A stretch of DNA of 52,439 nt, from NCBI GenBank assembly GCA_020438795.1, contig JAGQTY010000023.1, positions 1-52,439 of the forward strand, given 5' to 3'. Positions 15,959 through 25,632 of the stretch are shown here, piece by piece. The notes below the pieces were generated by a model, which was given only the letters and a program-made list of their open reading frames with translations, did not search any database and was not told the origin of the DNA. Position 1 is the stretch's first letter, and each line of letters opens with the position of its first letter. This stretch comes from Actinomycetota bacterium (GTDB lineage: Bacteria > Actinomycetota > Actinomycetes > S36-B12 > GCA-2699445). A program made the translations under genes and the position numbers.

Positions 15959-17029
15959 TCAGCCGTTGCCGCTGGACTGGGCCGTGGGTTCGGTTGCGAA
16001 GCGCGCGAACCCGTCCTCGGGGCTCACCGTCGTCTCGAAACCGATCGAATCCCGGGCCCGGGCCGGACTCGCGACAACGTGCCTGACGTCAGCGGCGCGG
16101 AACTGTCCCGTGGTCACCGGCGAAGGCCCCGCCAGCTCAGTGCTCAGCAGCTGCGCCGCCCACCCCACGCTGCGGGGCTGGCCGCTGCAGATGTTGATAG
16201 GCAGGCCCCCTTCCGGGGCTGCTTCGATCGTGTCAAGGGCGAGCAGGTTTGCGCGGGCCACGTCGCTGACGTGCACGAAGTCGCGCATCTGCCCGCCGTC
16301 CTCGAACACCAGCGGCGCCTCGCCTGCTGCCAGTCGGGACCTGAAGATGGCGGCCACCCCGCTGTAGGCGGAGTCAAGCGGCATCCTTGGACCGTAGACG
16401 TTGTGGTAGCGCAGGTAGTACGCGCTGCCGCCAGTGCCGCGGGACCAGGCAGCCGCGTAGTGCTCCTGGGCCAGCTTGCTGGTCGCATACACGCTCTGGG
16501 GGTTCTTCTCCGCATCCTCACTCACCAGCGTCCAGTCCAGGAAGGCGCCGCAGGACGGGCACCTCGGCTCGAACAAGCCAGCCTCGAGGTCGGCGGTTTC
16601 CCGGGGTCGCGGGACAGTGGGCCCATGCTCCCGACAGGCATAGGCCCCCTCACCGTAGACCACCATAGAACTGGCGAGCACCAGACTCGACACCTGTGCC
16701 CGGGCCATCCCGGCCAGCAGCTGCGCCGTGCCCAGATCCGTGAGCCCCGCGTAGAGCGGCAGATCCTGCAGGTCGAGGCCGTGCCCGACCAGGGCCGCCT
16801 GATGCACCACCGCCCCGACTCCGGCCAGAGCATCATCGACCACCTCCGGATCCCGCAGATCGCCGATGAAGCGTTCGGCACGCTCATCCACGAAGTCCGG
16901 CCATGCGGCCTCTGAGTGCACCGGAGGCAGCAGACCATCCAGAGCGATCACCTCATGTCCGGCGTCCAGCATGGCCGTGAGCACATGGGAACCGATGAAC
17001 CCGGCGGCGCCGGTCACGAGAATTCGCAT
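15959..17029 (-). CDS. NAD-dependent sugar epimerase/dehydratase with inserted cysteine cluster
   Basis: 356-residue extended SDR enzyme acting on a nucleotide sugar. GAAGFIG at 7-13 binds NAD, and Tyr181-x3-Lys185 (YATSK) is the catalytic pair. Between the SSMVVYG strand and YATSK there is an insert holding Cys132, Cys157 and Cys160 (CREHGP ... RCPSCG), which could bind zinc. A similar insert is known to me in dTDP-L-rhamnose 4-epimerase-like proteins, so that activity is a reasonable guess, ahead of UDP-glucose 4-epimerase. The ATG at 17029 is preferred to an upstream GTG because it opens the canonical MRILVTG. Same neighbourhood as Rv0536 next to the MTA phosphorylase gene. Confidence 0.85.
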   Translation of the reverse strand: MRILVTGAAGFIGSHVLTAMLDAGHEVIALDGLLPPVHSEAAWPDFVDERAERFIGDLRDPEVVDDALAGVGAVVHQAALVGHGLDLQDLPLYAGLTDLGTAQLLAGMARAQVSSLVLASSMVVYGEGAYACREHGPTVPRPRETADLEAGLFEPRCPSCGAFLDWTLVSEDAEKNPQSVYATSKLAQEHYAAAWSRGTGGSAYYLRYHNVYGPRMPLDSAYSGVAAIFRSRLAAGEAPLVFEDGGQMRDFVHVSDVARANLLALDTIEAAPEGGLPINICSGQPRSVGWAAQLLSTELAGPSPVTTGQFRAADVRHVVASPARARDSIGFETTVSPEDGFARFATEPTAQSSGNG

Positions 17030-17080
17030 GGATGCCAGTATGACGGCCCCGGGCACGCTGCCCCAATCAGCGGTGGGCCG

Positions 17081-17086
17081 TAGGGT
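17081..17086 (+). promoter_or_regulatory. leaderless promoter -10 element (TAGGGT)
   Basis: TAGGGT followed by exactly 6 bases and the ATG at 17093. The geometry places the transcription start on the start codon; there is no ribosome binding site. -35 not evident. Confidence 0.5.
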
Positions 17087-17092
17087 GTCACC

Positions 17093-17671
17093 ATGGCTGC
17101 CAGCGACTCGGTCGCCCCTGTGGTGAACGGCGACAACGACGAGGGCCGCGTCGCCTACGCCAGCGTCGGAGATCGGCCCAGACAGGTTTGGAGCCTGATG
17201 CTCATCCGGTGCGCACGCCGCAGCGCCGCACTACTGATCGGCGTGGGCGCCTGCATCGCCATCGTCGCCGGTTCCCTGCGTCCCGGGACCACGGAGGACC
17301 TGGGGACACCACAGGGATTCTTCAACTCGCTGTCCAGTCCCCTGCTGGTACTGGCCATCGGCATCGCCCTGCGCATCGTGATCGCGCCGGTGGCGCTGCT
17401 GGCTGCCGGGGATGTGGTCTGGACCACGGGGGCTCACCTGGTTCTGACTGGGGACCCGAGGTCGGGCCTGTCCAGATTGCTGGACCGCTACCACGTGGCC
17501 AACAGCTACCGGAGCCTTCGTTGGAGTGCCGCGACACGGGTGATCGCCAGGTCCCGCCTCGGCGGGGCCGGTAGGTTCCTCTGGCTACTGGAGGCGGCGC
17601 TTCGAACTCTTGCCTGGACCTCGGTCGGGGTGGCCCTGATCCTCCTGCTGGCCTTAGGCTCGGATGCCTGA
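17093..17671 (+). CDS. uncharacterised membrane protein, 192 residues
   Basis: Not recognised. Three hydrophobic segments are visible, at about residues 43-62, 83-108 and 168-188, with an Arg-rich stretch (LLDRYHVANSYRSLRW) between the last two that is probably cytoplasmic. The N-terminal 30 residues are polar. It is divergent from the sugar epimerase gene and precedes the MTA phosphorylase gene by 115 bases. The start is supported by a TAGGGT -10 element placed for leaderless expression. No catalytic motif seen. Confidence 0.72.
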   Translation: MAASDSVAPVVNGDNDEGRVAYASVGDRPRQVWSLMLIRCARRSAALLIGVGACIAIVAGSLRPGTTEDLGTPQGFFNSLSSPLLVLAIGIALRIVIAPVALLAAGDVVWTTGAHLVLTGDPRSGLSRLLDRYHVANSYRSLRWSAATRVIARSRLGGAGRFLWLLEAALRTLAWTSVGVALILLLALGSDA

Positions 17672-17786
17672 AGCAGCTCTCGGGTGAAAGCGGAGGCAAG
17701 CCTGCGGTACTGGCGTTCGTCGTTACCGAGATGTTGGGTGGGCAGCCAGTGCGGATACCCTCGAAGGGGATGCCGAAAGGATCAGG

Positions 17787-18644
17787 ATGCTGGGTGTCAT
17801 CGGAGGAACCGGACTCTACGACTTTCTCGACGACCCGGAGGAGCTCACCGTCGAGACACCGTACGGGGCTCCCTCGGATGTGATCGCCAGGGGTGAGATC
17901 GCCGGCAAGGATGTGCTGTTCCTGCCCCGGCACGGCAAGCGCCACCAGTGGCCGCCGCACCGGATCCCGTACCGGGCGAACATGTGGGCCCTGCGCAGCC
18001 TCGGCGTGACTCGCATCCTCGCACCAGCAGCCGTTGGCTCGTTGCAGGCCTCATTGACCCCGGGGAGCTTCGTCCTGCCCGACCAGGTCGTCGACCGGAC
18101 TTTCACGCGCGATCACACGTTCGTCGAAAGTGGCATGGTGCACGTCTCGTTTACCCACCCCTACTGCGACCGTCTGCAGGATGAGGTCGCGCAGGCCGGG
18201 GATCTCGTCGGCGTGCGGCTGCATCGTGGCGGCACGATGGTGGTCATCGAAGGCCCGCGGTTCAGCACCCGCTCTGAATCCCAGGCATACGCCGACTCCG
18301 GCGGCAGCATCATCAATATGACCGGGATGCCTGAGGCGATCCTGGCCCGTGAACTCGCCATGTGCTACACCCCGATCGCCCTGGTGACCGACATGGATGC
18401 CGGTATCGCAGGGGGCGAGGTGGTGACCCAGGCTGAAGCGGTTCGCATCTTCAAGGAGAATACCGAGCGCATGCGTGATCTGGTCAGAACAGCACTTGAG
18501 CGCACGGTGCCGGACTGTGACACCGGGTGCCGACAGGCCCTCGAAGGTATGGAACCCGACTACCTGCCCCTGGCGGCCGAGCTGCCGACAGAGGGCTCAG
18601 TCGCGAACCTGACACCTCAGGAGGGCTCAGGCCCAGCCCGATGA
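17787..18644 (+). CDS. mtnP: S-methyl-5'-thioadenosine phosphorylase (MTAP/PNP family)
   Basis: 285-residue phosphorylase that splits methylthioadenosine (or a purine nucleoside) with phosphate into adenine and 5-methylthioribose-1-phosphate, for methionine and purine salvage. Marks: GVIGGTGLYDF at the N-terminus (phosphate loop), PRHGKRHQWPPH, EGPRFSTRSES and NMTGMPEAILARE, all typical of the MtnP branch. AAGGA lies 5 bases before the ATG. Mycobacteria keep the homologue (Rv0535) beside the same epimerase gene. Whether it prefers MTA or inosine/guanosine cannot be decided by eye. Confidence 0.93.
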   Translation: MLGVIGGTGLYDFLDDPEELTVETPYGAPSDVIARGEIAGKDVLFLPRHGKRHQWPPHRIPYRANMWALRSLGVTRILAPAAVGSLQASLTPGSFVLPDQVVDRTFTRDHTFVESGMVHVSFTHPYCDRLQDEVAQAGDLVGVRLHRGGTMVVIEGPRFSTRSESQAYADSGGSIINMTGMPEAILARELAMCYTPIALVTDMDAGIAGGEVVTQAEAVRIFKENTERMRDLVRTALERTVPDCDTGCRQALEGMEPDYLPLAAELPTEGSVANLTPQEGSGPAR

Positions 18645-18810
18645 ACGTGCCGGGTGTCGACACAGGAGCGCACCCGAGCTACGGGCGGGCCGCGTCGCGC
18701 TCCTCCTCCGCTTGGACAGGAGTGCTGAGGAGTGACCCGGGAGGCATCACGAACCATTGACTGATAGCAATGACTCTACGATCACGCTTCCAGCCATGGA
18801 GTCGTACACG

Positions 18811-20418
18811 ATGACCTCTCGACTGACCCGTCGCCTGACAGGCGCGGGGGCGGCAGTGGCACTGGGAGTGGCCGGGCTCACTGGGCTCACCGGGCCCGGC
18901 GTAGCTGCTGCTGCTGAGGTTGTGGTGCCCTTCAACACTCCTGGCGCAGTCGATTGGACGGTGCCAGTGGGCGTGACGTCCGTGAATGTGGTGGCGATCG
19001 GTGGTGGTGGCGGAGCAGGTGAGGACAGCGATGGCGGCGCCGGCGCCCGCGTCGAAGCCACACTGACCACCACGCCGGGCGCTGAGCTCGCGCTCTTCGT
19101 GGGTGGTGGCGGCGGGGCTGGCGGCAGTGGTGGCGGAGGCGGGGGCGGTAGCACCACCGTCGCGGCAGGAACTTCTGACCAGGTCATCGCCGGAGGCGGG
19201 GGCGGCGGCGGCGAGGGTGGTGCCGCAGGCGGGGACGCCGGCGCTCAGCCTGATGGCTCCGGCGAAAACGGCGGCAGTGGCCTTGACGGCGACGGTGGTG
19301 ATGGCGGCGGCAATGGCTCCGGCGGCTACGGCGGCTACGGCGAGGACCGGGACGGCGAAGACGGGGGCGCTGGTGACGGCGGCCCCGGTGGGGGCGGCGG
19401 CCATGGCGGATCCGGCGGCGACGGCTTGGGCGATGGAGTGGGCGGCGACGGGGAGAGAGGCGGTGGGGGCGGCGGCGGCGGTTATGGCGGTGGCGGCGGC
19501 GGTGGCGGCGACATCGGCGTCACCTGGAGTGGCGGCGGCGGTGGCGGCGGAAGCACCGGCCCAGGTGCGCCTGTCTACAGCACGGCCGGCAACGGTGGCG
19601 ATGGGGACGGCGACGAAGACGGTGGTGATGGCTCGATCACCATCGCCTATACCCTTGAGATTGTCACGTTCAACTCCAACGGCGGTAGCGGCTCGATGCC
19701 GGAGCAGAGTGGCGCCAGCCCAGCCGTCCTGAACGCCAACACGTTCACCCGTACCGGATACACCTTCAAGGACTGGAACACCCGCGCCGACGGCGACGGA
19801 ACGCCGTACGCCGATGGGGCTGTGTATTCCTTCGACACCTCCACCACGTTGTTCGCGCAGTGGGAGTCACTACCAGCTCCGACGCCGACTGTCTCGCCCA
19901 CTCCACCAGTCCCCAGCCCAACACCGACTGCCACGCCCACGCCCACGCCCACGCCCACGCCCACGCCCACAGCCACGCCACCCCCAATGCCGAGCCCGAC
20001 TCCCACGGCCCGGCCGGCCACTGACCTGTCCGTGGCGGACTCTGTTGCCAGCACGCAGCCGCTGAAGCCGGGCAAGCGGATCCGGCTGGTCAAGGTGGTT
20101 GCGAAGAACGAGGAGCCCCAGGCGGCGAGCGCTGTCAGGGGCCCCGGGAATCAGTCGTGGATCAAGGGCGTCCATACGCAGTGCTACCTCAACAACCAGC
20201 GGCTGACTGGAGAGGACAAGGACCTGAACTGCACGTTCAGGACCAGGACCACAGAGAAGAAGGCTGTCGTCAAGGTCACCCCCCACTGCAGCCGGGGCCT
20301 CAAGGTCCGCGCAAAGATCGTCGCCAGGGCACCCGGGTCAAGGCGCACCTCATGGAAACGAACCTGGCGCGTCGAGAGCAAGCCACCCATCACCTGTGCC
20401 CTACACGCGAACGGCTGA
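18811..20418 (+). CDS. secreted glycine-rich protein with InlB-type B-repeat, Pro-Thr stalk and basic C-terminal domain
   Basis: 535-residue predicted surface protein. A Sec signal peptide (cleavage near VAAAA-E, about residue 36) leads into a beta domain and a very glycine-rich domain to about residue 275, resembling the bacterial relatives of the ALK/LTK glycine-rich domain. Residues 283-353 are one InlB B-repeat (VTFNSNGG ... GYTFKDWNT ... TLFAQW), a beta-grasp adhesin module. A Pro-Thr stalk follows (about 356-405), then a basic C-terminal domain of 130 residues with four cysteines that I do not recognise. No LPxTG sorting signal or membrane anchor. The frame extends to a TTG at 18757, but the ATG at 18811 begins the signal peptide. 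Likely adhesion or envelope function. Confidence 0.8.
   Translation: MTSRLTRRLTGAGAAVALGVAGLTGLTGPGVAAAAEVVVPFNTPGAVDWTVPVGVTSVNVVAIGGGGGAGEDSDGGAGARVEATLTTTPGAELALFVGGGGGAGGSGGGGGGGSTTVAAGTSDQVIAGGGGGGGEGGAAGGDAGAQPDGSGENGGSGLDGDGGDGGGNGSGGYGGYGEDRDGEDGGAGDGGPGGGGGHGGSGGDGLGDGVGGDGERGGGGGGGGYGGGGGGGGDIGVTWSGGGGGGGSTGPGAPVYSTAGNGGDGDGDEDGGDGSITIAYTLEIVTFNSNGGSGSMPEQSGASPAVLNANTFTRTGYTFKDWNTRADGDGTPYADGAVYSFDTSTTLFAQWESLPAPTPTVSPTPPVPSPTPTATPTPTPTPTPTPTATPPPMPSPTPTARPATDLSVADSVASTQPLKPGKRIRLVKVVAKNEEPQAASAVRGPGNQSWIKGVHTQCYLNNQRLTGEDKDLNCTFRTRTTEKKAVVKVTPHCSRGLKVRAKIVARAPGSRRTSWKRTWRVESKPPITCALHANG
19931..19970 (+). repeat. hexanucleotide tandem repeat CCACGC in the stalk
   Basis: Six full copies plus a partial copy of CCACGC encode alternating Pro and Thr. 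Because the unit is two codons, slippage would change stalk length without a frameshift. Confidence 0.85.
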
Positions 20419-20439
20419 ACTCCGGATGAGGGCCGGTTC
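20417..20439. terminator. weak hairpin between convergent genes
   Basis: GAAC-t-CCGG pairs with CCGGTTC across a 7-base loop, with one bulged base, between the glycine-rich protein gene and the TIM-barrel gene. No T-run; low confidence. Confidence 0.25.
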
Positions 20440-20442
20440 GGG

Positions 20443-21363
20443 TCAGTGAAGCGTGGGGTCCGGCCGCACCCGGCCGGTGCGTCGCTCCTGCGTCGAGACG
20501 GCCAGATGCAGTCTCGCGAAAGCGAGTGCCTCGGCGAGGTCTGCCTCCCGCTCCGCACGTGACGAGGCTCGTCGGGTGGACACCTCCACGACCACAGTCC
20601 CTGAGAAGTGGCGCCGGGCCAGTAGTTCGAGGAGGTCCCCGGCCGGCTGTCCGCCGCGGCCGGGAACAAGATGCTCGTCCCTGGCGCTGCCCGAACCGTC
20701 CGCAAGGTGAATGTGCTGCAGCCGGTCCCCGAGATCCTCAGCCACCTTCAGCGGGTCCGAGCCGCTCACCGCAGTGTGCGAGAGGTCGAGCGTCGTCGCG
20801 GGATAGTCCTGATGCCGCACATCCCAGCCCGGCGAGTAGGCCATCACCTCGCGGGAGCGCGCCCGCCACGGGTACATGTTCTCGACCGCGAACCGGATGT
20901 CGGTCTCCTCACCCATGCGTTTGAGGCCGAGGACGAAGTCGCGCGAATACTCACGCTGCCAGCGGAAGGGCGGGTGCACCACGACGGTGTCGGCGCCGAG
21001 TGTCTCGGCGGCTGACTTGGCCCGGACCAGCTTGCCCCACGGGTCGGTACCCCAGACCCGCTGCGTCACCAGCAGGCAGGGGGCGTGGATGGCAAGGATC
21101 GGCATGGAGTGATGCTCGGCCAGCCGCTTGAGGGCCTTGGGGTCCTGACTCACCTGATCGGTCATCACCATGACTTCGACGCCGTCGTAGCCAAGACGCG
21201 CTGCGATCTCGAACGCCGCTGCCGTGGATTCCGGATACACCGACGCCGTGGACAGCGCGATGCGGGCATCGGGCACCCGGACTGCCGGATTCACCTTCTC
21301 CGATCTGGTCCCGCTCTTCGATCTGGACCCGCTGCTTGAGACGGGCCGACTCGGCTCAGCCAC
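20443..21363 (-). CDS. sugar phosphate isomerase/epimerase-like TIM-barrel protein (Rv0498-like)
   Basis: 306-residue protein of the xylose-isomerase-like/AP-endonuclease-2 TIM-barrel superfamily. Barrel and metal-site landmarks are visible: [58 protein letters not shown] and VVEVSTRR, with Glu, Asp and His residues placed to hold divalent metal. The reaction is unknown. It closely follows the mycobacterial protein Rv0498 as I recall it, which starts near the GTG at 21294 here; the GTG at 21363 has AGGTGG upstream and overlaps the ATPase gene by 8 bases, so both starts are possible. Third gene after the phosphatase and P-type ATPase genes. Confidence 0.83.
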   Translation of the reverse strand: MAEPSRPVSSSGSRSKSGTRSEKVNPAVRVPDARIALSTASVYPESTAAAFEIAARLGYDGVEVMVMTDQVSQDPKALKRLAEHHSMPILAIHAPCLLVTQRVWGTDPWGKLVRAKSAAETLGADTVVVHPPFRWQREYSRDFVLGLKRMGEETDIRFAVENMYPWRARSREVMAYSPGWDVRHQDYPATTLDLSHTAVSGSDPLKVAEDLGDRLQHIHLADGSGSARDEHLVPGRGGQPAGDLLELLARRHFSGTVVVEVSTRRASSRAEREADLAEALAFARLHLAVSTQERRTGRVRPDPTLH

Positions 21364-23728
21364 TACGACGCCACCTGTCTATCAGTGGAGTGATCGCGAG
21401 GATCACCACTGCCCCTGCGGCTCCGATCGCCAGACCCAGCAGCCCCCCGGTGTCGGGATGAACCGTCATTGCGAAGAACTCGCTCAGCGGCGGGATCACC
21501 AGAACCAGGAAGAAGCACCCTCCCATTGTCGCCACTACGAGCAGCCGGAGTGGATTGAGGGGTCGCGCTGACTGCGCCAGCACTGCCAGAGAAACGACAA
21601 ATAGGGCAATCGTCGCGTCGGTTCGGGCAGAATCCTCATCGGTGAAGTGGGTGGCCACCAGGTAGGTGGTGAAGGCGGAGGCGGCGGCCACGAACCCCGC
21701 CGGGACAGCGAAGGACATGACGCGTTTGAAGAACCCCGGCCGGAACCGCTCTGTGTTGGGCATCAGTGCCAGGAAGAAGCCTGGGATGCCGATGGCCAGC
21801 GCTCCGATCAGTGTCAGGTGACGCGGCAGGAAGGGGAAGGCCACCCCGAAGACCCCGGTTGCGAGCGCCACCACGGTCGCATACACCGACTTGGTGAGGA
21901 ACACGTCCGAAACCCGCTCGATGTTGCCCAGCACCCGGCGGCCCTCGAACACGATCTGCGGCAACGTGGCCCAGCGGTTGTCGAGCAGGACCACCTGTGC
22001 GACCGCGCGCGTGGCCGGGGCGCCGGAACCCATGGCGATGCCGAGATCGGCGCGTTTGAGTGCGAGCACATCGTTGACACCGTCACCAGTCATCGTGACG
22101 GTGTGCCCGTTGGCCTGGTAGACGTCCACCATCATTCGCTTCTGTGCCGGTGTCACCCGGCCGAACACGCTGGCGGACTCGAGCACCGCGGCCATGGTCG
22201 ATTCGTCGCCGAGTTCTCTGGCGTCCACGGGGGACTCGGCTCCGGGGATGCCCGCCCGGGCAGCGATGGCTCCCACGCTGGCGGGATTGTCGCCACTGAT
22301 CACCACGACCTTGACGTCCTGATCGCGGAAGAAGCGCACGGTCTCCTTGGCGTCGCTTCGCAGTTGCTGATCGATGACGACTACCGCCACATCCGTCATC
22401 GCAGGCAACGGCTGCGATGCGTCTGGCGCAACCTGCGCACTGGTAAGAAGCAGGACACGCGCACCCTGCGCCGCCTCAGCCGCCACCCGGTCACCCCAGG
22501 AGTACTCCTGCCAGTCCGGTCGCAGTACCTCCGGAGCGCCGATGATCCAGTGGCTGCCGTCCGCGTACGACGCCGAGGACCACTTCCGCGCCGAGGAGAA
22601 CGGCACCTCGCCCACGAGTGTCCAGCCAGGGTCAGGGCAGTCGTCCCGGATCGCATCCATGGTCGGATTCGGCCTGGGGTCCGCGGTGGCAAGGGCGCCC
22701 AATGCCGCCCGAGCGGACTCCTCAGTACCGGCCAGCACCGGGACGACCGCCCGCAGGGACATCCCCGGGTCGGTCAGGGTGCCGGTCTTGTCGACACACA
22801 CGATGTCGGTTCGGGCCAGGCCTTCAACGGCGGGCATCTCCTGCACCAGCGCCTGGCGCCGTGCCAGCCGGATGACCGCCACGGCCATCGCGATGCTGGT
22901 CAGCAGCACGAGGCCCTCGGGGATCATGGTGATGACGCCCGCGATGGAGGACCGGATGGCGTCGCGCCAGGACTGATCAGCGGTGAGCTGGGACCAGGTC
23001 AGCAGTGCTCCGATCGGGATCAGCAGGATGGTCACGTAGCGGATGAACTTCATGACCGAGTCGCGCAATTCAGAGTCCGCGAGGGTGTACTCCTTGGCCT
23101 CCGCGGTGATCCCGGCGGCGAAGGACTCGGCTCCGACTTTGGTGGCGACCATCGAGCCGGACCCCGCCGCCACGAAGGAACCGCTCATCAGCTCCTCGTC
23201 AGGTGTCTTGTGGACTGCGTCCGCCTCACCGGTCAGCAGACTCTCGTCCATCTCGAGACCGACCGCCGACAGCACGACCCCGTCGACGACCACCTGATCG
23301 CCCGCCGACAGCTCGATGACATCGTCCCGGACGAGGTCACGGGTACTGACGTCCACCACCTGACCGTTCCTCATCACGCGGGGCTTCGCCTCGCCGATCA
23401 CTTTCAGCTTGGACAGGGCTCGACTGGCCCGGTACTCCTGAATGATCCCGATACCGGTGTTGGCGACGATGACCCACCCGAACATGGTGTCCGGAAGCGG
23501 CGCCACGATGATCATGACGATCCACAGCGAGCCGAGCAGAGCGTTGAACGGAGTCAGGGTGTTGGACCTGATGATGTCGGCAAGACTGCGACTGTTCGGG
23601 TCCTCGTAGCTGTTGGTAAGACCAGCGGCCACACGCTCGGCCACCTCCGCGTCGGTGAGACCGACAGCGGGATCGGGACGCACCGGCGGGACCTCTTTGC
23701 GCACCGGCTCTGCTCGTCGGGAGTTCAC
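21356..23728 (-). CDS. ctpE: CtpE-like P-type cation-transporting ATPase
   Basis: 790-residue P-type ATPase that couples ATP hydrolysis to ion transport across the membrane. TGE (166-168) lies in the actuator domain, PEGL (270-273) is the ion-site helix motif, and Asp313 in DKTGTLT is the phosphorylated residue; TGDGVND closes the phosphorylation domain. Ten hydrophobic helices fit the layout, and no N-terminal heavy-metal domain (CxxC) is present. Length and motifs match mycobacterial CtpE, which has been linked to calcium uptake, so Ca2+ is the best guess for substrate. It begins 7 bases after the Ppx/GppA stop and overlaps the TIM-barrel gene, forming a three-gene operon. Confidence 0.9.
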   Translation of the reverse strand: MNSRRAEPVRKEVPPVRPDPAVGLTDAEVAERVAAGLTNSYEDPNSRSLADIIRSNTLTPFNALLGSLWIVMIIVAPLPDTMFGWVIVANTGIGIIQEYRASRALSKLKVIGEAKPRVMRNGQVVDVSTRDLVRDDVIELSAGDQVVVDGVVLSAVGLEMDESLLTGEADAVHKTPDEELMSGSFVAAGSGSMVATKVGAESFAAGITAEAKEYTLADSELRDSVMKFIRYVTILLIPIGALLTWSQLTADQSWRDAIRSSIAGVITMIPEGLVLLTSIAMAVAVIRLARRQALVQEMPAVEGLARTDIVCVDKTGTLTDPGMSLRAVVPVLAGTEESARAALGALATADPRPNPTMDAIRDDCPDPGWTLVGEVPFSSARKWSSASYADGSHWIIGAPEVLRPDWQEYSWGDRVAAEAAQGARVLLLTSAQVAPDASQPLPAMTDVAVVVIDQQLRSDAKETVRFFRDQDVKVVVISGDNPASVGAIAARAGIPGAESPVDARELGDESTMAAVLESASVFGRVTPAQKRMMVDVYQANGHTVTMTGDGVNDVLALKRADLGIAMGSGAPATRAVAQVVLLDNRWATLPQIVFEGRRVLGNIERVSDVFLTKSVYATVVALATGVFGVAFPFLPRHLTLIGALAIGIPGFFLALMPNTERFRPGFFKRVMSFAVPAGFVAAASAFTTYLVATHFTDEDSARTDATIALFVVSLAVLAQSARPLNPLRLLVVATMGGCFFLVLVIPPLSEFFAMTVHPDTGGLLGLAIGAAGAVVILAITPLIDRWRRSG

Positions 23729-23735
23729 CGCGGGC

Positions 23736-24668
23736 TCAACGCCTCAGGCCGTCCAGGTGCCGCAGGATCACACCCTCTCGCAAGGCCCAGGGGCAGACGT
23801 GGACCTCATCGACGTCGAACAGGTCCATAGCAGCCTCGGCGACCACCGCCCCGGCGACCAGTTGCCCCGCCCGGCCTTCGGAGACCCCCGGCAGCTCGAG
23901 GCGCTCCTCCAGAGTCATGGCAGCGATCTTGGGCGTCCAGCGGGAGAGATCGGCCCGCGTCAGGGTGCGGGGAACATACTCGCCCTCGCTGTATGGGGCC
24001 GCGCCCGCGATCCGGGCCAGCGAACGGAACGTCTTGGATGTCACCACCACGCGCCGTGCCGCCTCACCACGGCGCAACTTCGCCAGGGCCTCGGCAATCG
24101 TGACCCGGACATATCGACGCAGTTCGCGCAACGCCTCGGGATCCGGCGGGTCGCTCTGGGCGAGGTAGGCCTGTGTGAGTCTGCCGGCACCGAGCGGCAG
24201 GGACACGGCCTCATCGGGCTCCTCGTCGAACCCGATCGCCATTTCGAGACTGCCCCCGCCGATGTCCAGCGAGAGCAGCCGTCCCGCCGACCACCCGAAC
24301 CAGCGCCGCACCGCCAGGAAGGTGAGTCTCGCCTCGTCGACGCCCGACAGCAGGTTGACGCGGACGCCGGTATGCTCGTGCACCTGCTCCAGGATCGCCC
24401 TGCCGTTCTTCGCGTCCCTGATGGCGGAGGTGGCGAAGGCATCCACCTCGGTGACCCCGAGATCCTCCCCGACCCGCAGCGCCTCGCTCACGAAACCCGA
24501 CAGGGTCCGCGCCAGCGCCTTGTCGATCTTGCCATCCTCATCGATGTGTTCAGCGAGTCGCAGCTCGATCTTCTGCGAGTGAGCCGGCACCGGAGCCGCA
24601 CCGTAGTAGGCGTCCACAACGAGCAGATGGACGGTGTTGGAACCGATGTCGAGCACGCCTAGTCGCAC
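23736..24668 (-). CDS. ppx: Ppx/GppA exopolyphosphatase/pppGpp phosphohydrolase family protein
   Basis: 310-residue member of the actin/HSP70-like ASKHA fold. The N-terminal [14 protein letters not shown] is the first phosphate loop, DIGGGSLEM (about 144-152) the second, and a [10 protein letters not shown] segment near the C-terminus the adenosine or phosphate pocket. It removes terminal phosphate from polyphosphate or pppGpp; the short form matches Rv0496, reported as an exopolyphosphatase on short chains. The GTG at 24668 has TACCGT exactly 6 bases upstream. First gene of an operon with ctpE and the TIM-barrel gene. Confidence 0.9.
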   Translation of the reverse strand: MRLGVLDIGSNTVHLLVVDAYYGAAPVPAHSQKIELRLAEHIDEDGKIDKALARTLSGFVSEALRVGEDLGVTEVDAFATSAIRDAKNGRAILEQVHEHTGVRVNLLSGVDEARLTFLAVRRWFGWSAGRLLSLDIGGGSLEMAIGFDEEPDEAVSLPLGAGRLTQAYLAQSDPPDPEALRELRRYVRVTIAEALAKLRRGEAARRVVVTSKTFRSLARIAGAAPYSEGEYVPRTLTRADLSRWTPKIAAMTLEERLELPGVSEGRAGQLVAGAVVAEAAMDLFDVDEVHVCPWALREGVILRHLDGLRR

Positions 24669-24674
24669 AGCACC

Positions 24675-24680
24675 ACGGTA
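24675..24680 (-). promoter_or_regulatory. leaderless promoter -10 element (TACCGT)
   Basis: TACCGT followed by 6 bases and the GTG of the Ppx/GppA gene at 24668. Faces a second such element at 24799-24804 for the divergent gene. Confidence 0.5.
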
Positions 24681-24798
24681 GCGTGTTCAGCCGTTGCCCG
24701 GTGCGGCAGTCACGTGTCCTGACCGGCATGGCGGTATCAGTGCGCAGGCGCGCGTCTGTCCGTTGTCCTTGCGTTGCAGTCACATCGCGGGAGCCGAC

Positions 24799-24804
24799 TA
24801 CAGT
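24799..24804 (+). promoter_or_regulatory. leaderless promoter -10 element (TACAGT)
   Basis: TACAGT, 6 bases, then the GTG at 24811. No ribosome binding site. This decides the start of the cysteine-rich protein. Confidence 0.5.
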
Positions 24805-24810
24805 GGATCC

Positions 24811-25596
24811 GTGCCAGAGGTCGAACCGGGGTTTCCACGTGCGTGGGTGGAGTTCAGCGATCCCGCGGATGAGGATCAACTGATCCGCGCCGACCTGACC
24901 TGGCTGACCTCCCGTTGGCACTGCATCTTCGGCAACGGCTGCGGCGGCATCGACGCCGACATCCCGTTCGGCGGTTGTTGCACTCTGGGTGCGCACTTCT
25001 CGGACAAGGACGACATCAAGCGGGTTTCGGCTTCGGTGAAGCAACTGATGCCCGACCAGTGGCAGGAACACCCGGGCAGACGGCCCACGAAGAAGGACTG
25101 GCTCACCAAGGATGACGAAGGCGAACCCAAGACCGCGGTGGTGGACGGCGCCTGCATCTTCCTCAACGGCCCCGACTTCCATCGCGGGGCAGGCTGCGCC
25201 TTGCATCTGCTCGCCCAGGACGAGGACATCAGTCACGTCGAGACCAAACCGGATGTCTGCTGGCAGCTCCCGATCCGGCGGGATTTCTCCGATGTCACCC
25301 GTGCCGACGGCGAGGAGAAGTCGGTAGTGATCATCACCGAGTACGTCCGCGGCATGTGGGGCCCGGGCGGACATGACCTGCACTGGTACTGCTCATCGAA
25401 CACCGAGGCTCACACCGCGTCCCGGCGAGTGTATGAGCACAGTGCTGCGGAGTTGACCGCGTTGCTCGGTGAGGCCGCCTACGAGGAGTTGGTCCGGCAA
25501 TGTGACGAACATGTGGCGATGCTCTCAAGTGCAGGCAGGCCAGTCTCCGTCGAGCACCCCGCCACGGCTCGCGCTCAGTCACCAAATCCCGATTAG
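24811..25596 (+). CDS. conserved cysteine-rich protein of unknown function
   Basis: 261 residues, cytoplasmic (no signal peptide). The striking part is a set of cysteines: CIFGNGCGG, GGCCTLG, GACIFLNG, GCALH and VCWQLP, interspersed with conserved His, Asp and Trp. The arrangement recalls iron-sulfur or zinc-chelating proteins such as the YkgJ/DUF3109 type, but I cannot assign a family with certainty. The last 60 residues are helical and end in a polar tail. It is divergent from the Ppx/GppA gene with 142 bases between starts. The frame opens earlier, but the GTG at 24811 carries the leaderless promoter element. Confidence 0.72.
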   Translation: MPEVEPGFPRAWVEFSDPADEDQLIRADLTWLTSRWHCIFGNGCGGIDADIPFGGCCTLGAHFSDKDDIKRVSASVKQLMPDQWQEHPGRRPTKKDWLTKDDEGEPKTAVVDGACIFLNGPDFHRGAGCALHLLAQDEDISHVETKPDVCWQLPIRRDFSDVTRADGEEKSVVIITEYVRGMWGPGGHDLHWYCSSNTEAHTASRRVYEHSAAELTALLGEAAYEELVRQCDEHVAMLSSAGRPVSVEHPATARAQSPNPD

Positions 25597-25632
25597 GCCG
25601 CGGACCAGGGCGGTGTCCACCGAACCAGCGAT

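Noticed and set aside
21647..23830. 727-codon open frame opposite ctpE
   Set aside because: Antisense shadow; the P-type ATPase motifs on the other strand are complete and the opposite translation is low-complexity.
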